In this document: positions 12,601 through 23,900 of the stretch, piece by piece | How positions within the stretch are numbered: position 1 is the first letter of the stretch | Layout: the number at the start of each line of letters is the position of its first letter | Assembly: GCA_030674185.1 (NCBI GenBank) | Contig: JAPXFY010000016.1 | Location: 39,113,466-39,177,465 of the forward strand | Length of the DNA: 64,000 nt | Direction of reading: 5' to 3' | Origin: Monoplex corrugatus | Taxonomy: Eukaryota > Mollusca > Gastropoda > Littorinimorpha > Ranellidae | Notes under the pieces: generated by a model | What the model was told of the DNA's origin: nothing | Seen by the model: only the letters and a program-made list of their open reading frames with translations | Databases searched by the model: none | Made by a program: the position numbers and the translations under genes

Positions 12601-15600
12601 TTCATTTAACATGAAACAACAACATAAAACACATCAGGTTGTCAAGTTCTGGATGCCAATAACATTCTGTTTTCTGTGGACATCATAGTGATAACAATGA
12701 TAATAATGGAGATGGGCCTTCATTTTCAGTTAGGTTCTGCTATGCAGTGCCTGCTTCCCTTTCACTGAGAGTAATATACTTAACAACACCACAGTTTCAG
12801 TTTCTGAAGACAGCATCTCCATGCTCAAAATAAATACCATATGAGCTGACAGCACTGATGTTATGTGATGGAGAAGATCCAAAATGATCATGGCATAAGC
12901 CATAACCCTGGGCAAAGTCAAGCAGTCTTACTGAAAGTACAGGTCTTGCGTCTATATATCAATGTCTACCTTTGTATCAGTGTCTATCTTTGTATCAATG
13001 TCTATCTTTGTATCAGTGTCTATCTTTGTATCAATGTCTATCTTTGTATCAGTGTTGTCTATCTTTGTATCAATGTCTATCTTTGTATCAGTGTCTATCT
13101 TTGTATCAATGTCTATCTTTGTATCAGTGTCTATCTTTGTATCAATGTCTACCTTTGTATCAGTGTCCTCTATCTTTGTATCAATGTCTATCTTTGTATC
13201 AATGTCTATCTTTATATCAATGTCTATCTTTGTATCAGTGTTGTCTATCTTTGTATCAATGTCTATCTTTGTATCAGTGTCGTCTATCTTTGTATCAGTG
13301 TCATCTATCTTTGTATCAATGTCTATCTTTGTATCAAAGTCTATCTTTGTATTAGTGTCATCTATCTTTGTATCAATGTCTATCTTTGTATCAATGTCTA
13401 TCTTTGTATCAGTGGTGTCTATCTTTGTATCAGTGTCTATCTTTGTATCAATGTCTATCTTTGTATCAGTGTCTATCTTTGTATCAATGTCTATCTTTGT
13501 ATCAGTGTTGTCTATCTTTGTACCAATGTCTACCTTTGTATCAATGTCTCTCTTTGTATCAGTGTTGTCTATCTTTGTATCAATGTCTACCTTTGTATCA
13601 GTGTCGTCTATCTATGTATCAGTGTCGTCTTTCTTTGTATCAATGTCTATCTTTGTATCAATGTCTATCTTTGTATCAGTGTCGTCTATCTATGTATCAG
13701 TGTTGTCTATCTTTGTATCAATGTCTATCTTTGTATCAGTGTCGTTATCTTTGTATCAGTGTCTACTTTGTATCAATGTCTATCTTTGTATCAGTGTTGT
13801 CTATCTTTGTATCAATGTCTATCTTTGTATCAGTGTTGTCTATCTATGTATCAGTGTTGTCTATCTTTGTATCAATGTCTACTTTGTATCAGTGTCGTCT
13901 ATCTTTGTATCAGTGTCTACCTTTTGTATCAATGTCTATCTTTGTATCAGTGTTGTCTATCTTTGTATCATTGTCTATCTTTGTATCATTATCGTCTATC
14001 TTTGTATCAATGTCTATCTTTTATCAATGTCTATCTTTGTATCAATGTCTATCTTTTATCAATGTCTATCTTTGTATCAATGTCTATCTTTGTATCAGTG
14101 TTGTCTATCTTTGTATCAGTGTCGTCTATTTTTGTATCAGTGTTGTCTATCTTTGTATCAATGTCTATCTTTGTATCAATGTCTATCTTTGTATCAATGT
14201 CTATCTTTGTATCAATGTCTATCTTTTTATCAATGTCTATCTTTGTATTAGTGTCGTCTATCTTTGTATCAGTGTTGTCTACCTTTGTATCAATGTCTAT
14301 CTTTGTATCATGTCGTCTATCTTTGTATCAATGTCTATCTTTGTATCAATGTCTATCTTTGTATCAATGTCTATCTTTGTATTAGTGTCATCTATCTTTG
14401 TATCAGTGTTGTCTATCTTTGTATCAATGTCTATCTTTGTATCAGTGTTGTCTATCTTTGTATCAATGTCTATCTTTGTATCAGTGTTGTCTATCTTTGT
14501 ATCAGTGTTGTCTATCTTTGTATCAATGTCTATCTTTGTATCAGTGTTGTCTATCTTTGTATCAATGTCTATCTTTGTATTAGTGTCGTCTATCTTTGTA
14601 TCAGTGTTGTCTACCTTTGTATCAATGTCTATCTTTGTATTAGTGTCATCTATCTTTGTATCAGTGTTGTCTATCTTTGTATCAATGTCTATCTTTGTAT
14701 CAGTGTTGTCTATCTTTGTATCAATGTCTATCTTTGTATTAGTGTCGTCTATCTTTGTATCAGTGTTGTCTACCTTTGTATCAATGTCTATCTTTGTATC
14801 AGTGTTGTCTATCTTTGTATCAATGTCTATCTTTGTATCAGTGTCTATCTTTGTATCAATGTCTATCTTTGTATCAGTGTCGTCTATCTTTGTACCAGTG
14901 TCTATCTTTGTATCAATGTTGTCTATCTTTGTATCAATATCTATCTTTGTATCAGTGTCTATCTTTGTATCAGTGTCTATCTTTGTATCAGTGTTGTCTA
15001 TCTTTGTATCAATGTCTATCTTTGTATCAGTGTTGTCTATCTTTGTATCAATGTTGTCTATCTTTGTATCAGTGTTGTCTATCTTTGTATCAATCTGCCA
15101 CTGGAACAACTCAGGCTACATTGTAGAGAAATGCACATCTCCATCTCCGACGTTAAAAAAATCCAAACAAAAAAACACACACACACAGAGTATGTAGACA
15201 ACAGCAACATAAGGCCTGCACAGTGTGGACCACGTAACGTGTGTCTTCTACTTTTTCATTAGCTCTGTGAACAATCATTAGAGCACCACAAAAAACAACT
15301 GTTCATCAGATTCTTCCAGCTCTGTTGATTGTGTGCCAAAGCCTCTGCAATCCAGTCCATCATTTCCTCCTGTCTTCCCCTCCATCTCCCTCCCCCAACA
15401 GTTCCCTGGAGAACTGACATAGTGAGGCCTTTGGATCTTGTTAAATGGCCATATCAACAGTTTTCATTTCTTCATATGGTCCAACATGCTGCTTGACGGT
15501 TTGGCACACTTATTTACTGGTGATATGATCAGTATATATTTTTTTGTTTCCCATCCAAGCAATGTCATTTTAGCTGCATGCAAATGCAGCTAAAATGACA

Positions 15601-16187
15601 TTGCTTGGATGGGAAACAAAAAAATTAAGAAGACAAAACAGGATTTACTATATTGAGCATGCCCAGGATGAAGCGTAGAACAGTGAACACGATGTAGCTG
15701 TGGACGAACGCGGTGGCTGTTCCAACACATGCCTGAGACATCAGACATCCCATCATCACCCTCTTGCGCCCAAAGCGATCAGCCAAGGGAAGGATCACCA
15801 TGGCACCTAGCATGGCCCCGCCCATAAATATCGTGACTGACAGCTCCACCAGGAAGTTCCGCCCACAAACCAAGTCCCACTGTCACAGGCACAAAATGAT
15901 GGTTGTACAAGCAGTTTTATAAACACATACATACATAACACACGCATATATATATTTACATACACATACGAATACACACATGCACATACATCCACCCACA
16001 CTTACGTACGCTCGCACACACAAAACACACACACAAACACATACACCAACACAAACACACACACACATGATATACACACACACACACACACACACACACT
16101 CAGTCTCTCTATCCATCTCCCTCCCCTGTTCATCCAAACACAGCAGACACAAAAGGTCAGTTGACTTACCACAACCCTCTGTTTGAG

Positions 16188-16266
<79 letters not shown>

Positions 16267-16305
16267 GCATGCACACACACGCACACGCACACACACACGC
16301 ACACG

Positions 16306-16356
<51 letters not shown>

Positions 16357-16437
16357 ACACACACCATGTACACAGAAAAAGACAGTAGCATCTTATTACC
16401 AAGAAAACTACTCATGAAAGACCGAACAACTAAAAAC

Positions 16438-16468
<31 letters not shown>

Positions 16469-17915
16469 GTGCCATACCCCATGGTGTTGATGATCATGAC
16501 CCTCCATATGAATCTATCTTTTGTTGCTGCAAGTATGTCTCCTACCCTTTCTGTCCCCATCCACTCTGCAACCTGGATCTATCTCATGCTCTTTTCCCCT
16601 CTATCTTTCCTGTTGTGACAAGATGCTCAAATTTCTCTTGCTTCATAAAATATCATATAAATGTTCTTGGACTTTTCCTGATCTTCATTAATTTTTTTTT
16701 CTTCTTTCAAGACTGTCTCGTTTGTTTTCTTTGTTGTCCATGGAACTCTCAATATTCTTTTTAGAAACCACATTTCAGCTGCCTTAATCTTGTTCTGACT
16801 TTGCTTTTATTTGATTGTCCAGGCTTCGCATCCATACAACAGTACTGGTTCTACGTAACACTGAAGAAGTCTCTTCCTGATGTTAACTGATAGTTATTCG
16901 TTGGCAAGAACGCTTTTCATTTACTTAATATTGTTTTAGCTTAGCCAGTTCTGCTTGATTTTCCTAATGTGCATCTGTCGTCTGGCGAGATGACTATTCC
17001 CAGATTCTTTTGCTTATTGTTTACAGCCCAGCCAACGGTATAGAGCCATATCAGGGCTATAACCATTTCAAAACATACACACTTGGTTAGAAAAGAAAGC
17101 TGGAAAAGATAATTAAGTACACACATCAATGCAGGCGCAAACATAACCTAAGGATATGCCCCTGCCATTAACCATTCCATCCAATTTATCACCAGAGAAA
17201 AAACAAACCTGAATACAACTGTGAACATAGATAAGAACACTAAAGCATATATATAAAAAGTGGCCTACATTACCTAAAATTGCTCCTGCACTGTACACTT
17301 CCTTAGAGGCAAACATGCAGTCAATACATACATACCCAATGATCAATCATAAGAGAAATTACGTAAGACATTATAGAAGACACACAAGTGAATGGACCAG
17401 CAAGGCAGAAAATGATAGGAAGAGATGATAAAATGCAAAGAAGGAAAGAAGAAAAAAGACAGTGAGTGAGTGACAGAAAACAGATAATTTGCAGCAAAAA
17501 ATTTCCAAAAGATGGGGATACTATTTATACTGAAAGAACCCCCACATCCTCACACTGTTCCCAGATATTCCCCAAACAGTACATACAATTTGCAATCAAT
17601 GCAAACCTACAATTTGCAATCAATGCAAACCAAATAGGCAGTCAGTGGGAGGGATATATGAAAATGGAGAAACATGGTCTCCTTTACCAGCTCTAGGTAA
17701 AATTCAAGCGGCAGAATTTTGAAATTTCTTAAGTTTGTAAAGAAAGTATACAGGACAACCCGAAAGGAGGGAGTTAGAGTAATCAATGATCTTAAAGATC
17801 CAAGTGTTTTGTTGGTTTCAGCTTAATGAAGTCTGCTTGGTGACTAACAGACTCCTGCCAGTGAGTTTTCCTCTTATTTTCATAATTACTATTAGTAGCA
17901 GTAGTAGTAGTAGTG

Positions 17916-17960
<45 letters not shown>

Positions 17961-20900
17961 ATAGTATAGTAGTAGTAGTAATAGTAGTAGTAGTAGCAGT
18001 AGTAGTGATGGTGGTAGTAGTAGTATCATCATCATCATTACATGTATTTCTATCATCATCACCACCACCCACCACTACTATTACTATTACTACCACAACC
18101 ACAGACATTGTTGTTTCTGTCGTTTGTCCTGTTTGCATACCTCAGACAGCACAGTGCTATCAAACAGGGAGCCATAGGACCATCCATAGGGACACCCATC
18201 AACCAGTTGAACCTGACTGCCATTGTGGTGCACGTACGACATGGTGCAGGAGTCACCAGTCCAATTCATGGGTTCCATGCCCACACCTGTCTCCCCTGGT
18301 GACGAGTCCAGAGAGCTGGAGTTCAAATCCAGGGGCAGAGACAAAACTGGCGCAGAAGATCTGTACACAGCAAGTTAATTATAAACACTTCAGACAAATG
18401 GGTAAGACTTGATGGAAACACAGGGTAAGAGCTGATGATATTGTAAAGTAAGACATGATGTTAATGTAAAGTAAGACATGATGATAATGTAAGGTAAGAC
18501 CTGATGATAATGTTAAGTAAGACATGATGATAATGTAAAGTAAGACATGATGATAATGTATGGTAAGACATGATGATAATGTAAAGTAAGGCATGATGAT
18601 AATGTAAAGTAAGACATGATGATAATGTAGGGTAAGACATGATGATAATGTAGGGTAAGACATGATGATAATGTAAGGTAAGACATGATGATAATGTAAA
18701 GTAAGACATGATGATAATGTAAAGTAAGACATGATGATAATGTAAGGTAAGACATGATAATGTAAGGTAAGACATGATGATAATGTAAAGTAAGACATGA
18801 TGATAATGTAAAGTAAGACATGATGATAATGTAAAGTAAGACATGATGATAATGTAAAGTAAGACATGATGATAATGTAAAGTAAGACATGATGATAATG
18901 TTAAGTAAGACATGATGATAATGTAAAGTAAGACATGATGATAATGTAAAGTAAGACATGATGATAATGTATGGTAAGACATGATGATAATGTAAAGTAA
19001 GGCATGATGATAATGTAAAGTAAGACATGATGATAATGTAAGGTAAGACATGATGATAATGTAAGGTAAGACATGATAATAATGTAAGGTAAGACATGAT
19101 GATAATGTAAAGTAAGACATGATGATAATGTAAAGTAAGACATGATGATAATGTAAGGTAAGACATGATAATAATGTAAGGTAAGAGCTGATGATAATGT
19201 AGGGTAAGACATGATGATAATGTAAGGTAAGAGCTGATGATAATGTAAAGTAAGGCATGATGATAATGTAAGGTAAGACATGATGATAATGTAGGGTAAG
19301 ACATGATGATAATGTAAGGTAAGACATGATGATAATGTAAGGTAAGACATGATGATAATGTAAGGTAAGACATGATGATAATGTAAGGTAAGACATGATG
19401 ATAATGTAAGGTAAGACATGATGATAATGTTAAGTAAGACATGATGATAATGTAAAGTAAGACATGATGATAATGTAGGGTAAGACATGATGATAATGTA
19501 GGGTAAGACATGATAATGTAAAGTAAGACATGATGATAATGTAAAGTAAGACATGATGATAATGTAAGGTAAGACATGAATATAATGTAAAGTAAGACAT
19601 GATGATAATGTAAGGTAAGACATGATGATAATGTAAAGTAAGACATGATGATAATGTAAGGTAAGAGTTGATGATAATGTAAGGTAAGACCTGATGAGAA
19701 TGTAGGGTAAGACATGATGATAATGTGAGGTAAGACATGATGATAATGTAAAGTAAGACATGATGATAATGTAAAGTAAGACATGATGATAATGTAAAGT
19801 AAGACATGATGATAATGTAAGGTAAGACCTGATGATAATGTAAAGTAAGACATGATGATAATGTAAAGTAAGACATGATGATAATGTAAGGTAAGACATG
19901 ATGATAATGTAAAGTAAGACATGATGATAATGTATGGTAAGACATGATGATAATGTAAAGTAAGGCTTGATGATAATGTAAAGTAAGACATGATGATAAT
20001 GTAGGGTAAGACATGATGATAATGTAAGGTAAGACATGATGATAATGTAAAGTAAGACATGATGATAATGTAAAGTAAGACATGATGATAATGTAAGGTA
20101 AGACATGATAATAATGTAAGGTAAGAGCTGATGATAATGTAGGGTAAGACATGATGATAATGTAAGGTAAGAGCTGATGATAATGTAAAGTAAGGCATGA
20201 TGATAATGTAAAGTAAGACATGATGATAATGTAGAGTAAGACATGATGATAATGTAAGGTAAGACATGATGATAATGTAAAGTAAGACATGATGATAATG
20301 TAAGGTAAGACATGATGATAATGTAAAGTAAGACATGATGATAATGTAAGGTAAGACATGATAATGTAAAGTAAGACATGATGATAATGTAAAGTAAGAC
20401 ATGATGATAATGTAAGGTAAGATATGATGATAATGTAAAGTAAGACATGATGATAATGTAAGGTAAGACATGATAATGTAAAGTAAGACATGATGATAAT
20501 GTAAAGTAAGGCATGATGATAATGTAAAGTAAGACATGATAATAATGTAAGGTAAGACATGATGATAATGTAAAGTAAGACATGATGATAATGTAAAGTA
20601 AGACATGATGATAATGTAAGGTAAGACATGATGATAATGTAGGGTAAGACCTGATGAGAATGTAGGGTAAGACATGATGATAATGTAAGGTAAGACATGA
20701 TGATAATGTAAAGTAAGACATGATGATAATGTAAAGTAAGACATGATGATAATGTAAGGTAAGACATGATAATGTAGGGTAAGACATGATGATAATGTAA
20801 GGTAAGAGCTGATGATAATGTAAAGTAAGACATGATGATAATGTAAAGTAAGACATGATGATAATGTAAGGTAAGACATGATGATAATGTAAAGTAAGAC

Positions 20901-23900
20901 ATGATGATAATGTAAGGTAAGACATGATGATAATGTAAGGTGAGACATGATGATAATGTTAAGACATGATGATAATGTAAAGTAAGACATGATGATAATG
21001 TAAAGTAAGACATGATGATAATGTAAAGTAAGACATGATGATAATGTAAAGTAAGACATGATGATAATGTAAGGTAAGACATGATGATAATGTAAAGTAA
21101 GACATGATGATAATGTAAGGTAAGACATGATGATAATGTAAAGTAAGACCTGATGAGAATGTAGGGTAAGACATGATGATAATGTAAGGTAAGACATGAT
21201 GATAATGTAAAGTAAGACATGATGATAATGTAAAGTAAGACATGATGATAATGTAAGGTAAGACATGATGATAATGTAAAGTAAGACATGATGATAATAT
21301 AAAGTAAGACATGATTATAATGTAAGGTAAGACATGATGATAATGTAAAGTAAGACATGATGATAATGTAAAGTAAGACATGATGATAATGTAAGGTAAG
21401 ACATGATGATAATGTAAAGTAAGACATGATGATAATGTAAGTAAGACATGATGATAATGTAAGGTAAGACATGATGATAATGTAAAGTAAGACATGATGA
21501 TAATGTAAAGTAAGACATGATGTATATATGTAAGAGGTAAGACATGATGATAATGTAAAGTAAGACATGATGATAATGTAAAGTAAGACATGATGATAAT
21601 GTAGGGTAAGACATGATGATAATGTTAAGAGTAAGACATGATGATAATGTAAGGTAAGACTGAGATAATGTAAAGTAAGACATGATGATAATGTAAGGTA
21701 AGACCTGATGATAATGTAAAGTAAGACATGATGATAATGTAGGGTAAGACCTGACGAGAATGTAGGGTAAGACTGATGAGAATGTAGGGTAAGACCTGAT
21801 GAGAATGTAGGGTAAGATCTGATGAGAATGTAAGGTAAGACCTGATGAGAATGTAGGTAAGACATGATGATAATGTATAGTAAGACATGATGAAATGTAG
21901 TAAGACTATGAAATGAGTAGACATATAATGTAGGAAGACCTGATGAAATGCAGGGTAAGACATGATGATAATATAGTGTAAGACATGATAAGAATGTTGG
22001 GTAAGACATGATAAGAATGTAAGACCTGATGAGAATGTAGGGTGAGACATGTAAGACCTGATGAGAATGTAGGTAAGATCTGATGAAAATGTAGGGTAAG
22101 ACATGATAAGAATGTAGGTAAGACTTGATGGAAATGCAAGGTAAGACCTGATGAGAATGAAGGGTAAGACATGATCTGAATGTTTTTTTAAAGACCTGAT
22201 GAGAATGTAGGTCAAGAACTGATAAGAATATAAGGTAAGACCTGATAACAAAAAATGTAGGGTAAGAACTGATAAGAATGTAGGGTAAGAACTGATAAGA
22301 ACATTGGGGAAGAACTGACTAGAACATAGGGCAAGAACTGATAAGAATATAGGTTAAGAACTGATTCTGCAAAATATATTTCCATGTGCAGGAACAATCA
22401 ATGATACTGGAACACACTGATAACCTAACAATCATGGACACTGCAACATCCCGACAAAATGAGGTTTGTATTTTTTTAATAGAAACAGTTGATATGGGCC
22501 AAACCGCACCCCACCTCCTCCTAAATTGATCTCTCTGTATTACTGGCGGAGATGTGCACAACTGAGTTGCTAGATGGCAGAAATAAGCTTTAATGTTTGG
22601 ATTCAGACACATGTACTATTTCCCATAAAACATGGGCAAATCAAATAATTTTCCATCACAGATTTACACCCTACTTCAGAATTTAATGTACCTGACCTTG
22701 TAGAATTCATATAGGGAAAAATAACAAAATCAAATTTGTAGGCCCGGGTGTGTTTTCCAAGCATTACTGACAACTGAGGACAGTGACTTATCTATGACAG
22801 TGACATGCATGATGCAATGTGACACTTCATGAATAAACGAAACTCATAGGAATCAGTGTCAATGTCTTCAGGGTAAATTTTAGGTCTCATTCCCAGATCT
22901 TTATTAGAACATACAACATAATTAATAATAATGATGATGACAATGATGACGATACTACTACTACTACTAATAATAATAATACAGCACAAAACAAAAAAAT
23001 AAGACTGAGATTTAATGAATTAAAATAAAACATCAAATAGTTCACTCGATTATTTTTAGTAGCAGCAGCAGCAGTAGTACTAGTAGTAGTACTAGTAGTA
23101 GTTAGTAGTAGTATAAGTAAAAGTAGTGGAAGTAGTAGTAGTAGTAGTAGTAGTAGTATCATCATCATTATCATTATTGTTGTTGTTGTTGTTGTTATCA
23201 TCATCATCATCATATTATTATTATTATTATTATCATTATTATTATTATTAACTATTTCTTCATTTGTTATGGATGTTGGGAATTCATGCTTCATGTTTTA
23301 TGTTTTGTTTAAGTTACATCTGATGGAAAAATATGCTGCATGCATTACACTCTCTCTTTTTCTTTCTCTCTCTCTCTCTTGCATGCATTACACACACACA
23401 CACTCTCTTTCTCTCTGTTGCTCCATCTCTCCCTTCTTTGCAGCTGATATGGTGGTAAGACGACTTTCTCCTCATTCCTTCTTATCTTAGGGCTTTCTTG
23501 CCTTCCCGTGGGTTGATCTGTATCCATATCACTGGCTTAAAATTAAGATTGGTTGTATGGTGGCTGTGTGGTGGGAAGTTTGCCGCTGGCTGTTGTGTGA
23601 GGGTCTCCTCTTATTTTTTTTTTTTATTTTTTTTTTTTACATGTTGCTGATCTTCCTGGCTCCTTGCACTTATACTTAGTGTGGGCTGCTGGTCTCGATG
23701 GGTTTTGCCACCGGCAGTTTTGTTTTCTGTCTGTCACATTCATCATTTATGCCTCATTACTATTCATTCATCTCCTGACTAACAATCAAGCTAGATTCCC
23801 ATTCTCATAAAATCTCTTTTGATTCATTTTTATTTCTTTCCAACAGCATACTAATCTGTATTCCCTGAATATATCATGTTTTTCGTGTATGGTGGTTTTA

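Noticed and set aside
12865..15262. Open frames of 270-609 codons on both strands with repetitive peptides
   Set aside because: They lie wholly within an 18/21-bp minisatellite whose unit length is a multiple of three. No start context, splice or domain supports a gene.
16183..16764. Plus-strand 193-codon frame with a non-repetitive second half
   Set aside because: The first half is a CA/CG microsatellite and the second half is the antisense of a decayed LINE with no motif of its own.
18379..22251. Minus-strand open frames of up to 917 codons with a 23-residue repeat
   Set aside because: This is a mathematical consequence of a stop-free 23-bp repeat read through three phases. It sits in an intron of a well-supported gene on the same strand.
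23269..23490. Plus-strand 73-codon frame crossing CT/CA repeats as a small secreted protein
   Set aside because: The hydrophobic-looking start is AT-rich intron DNA and the rest is microsatellite. No family similarity is seen.
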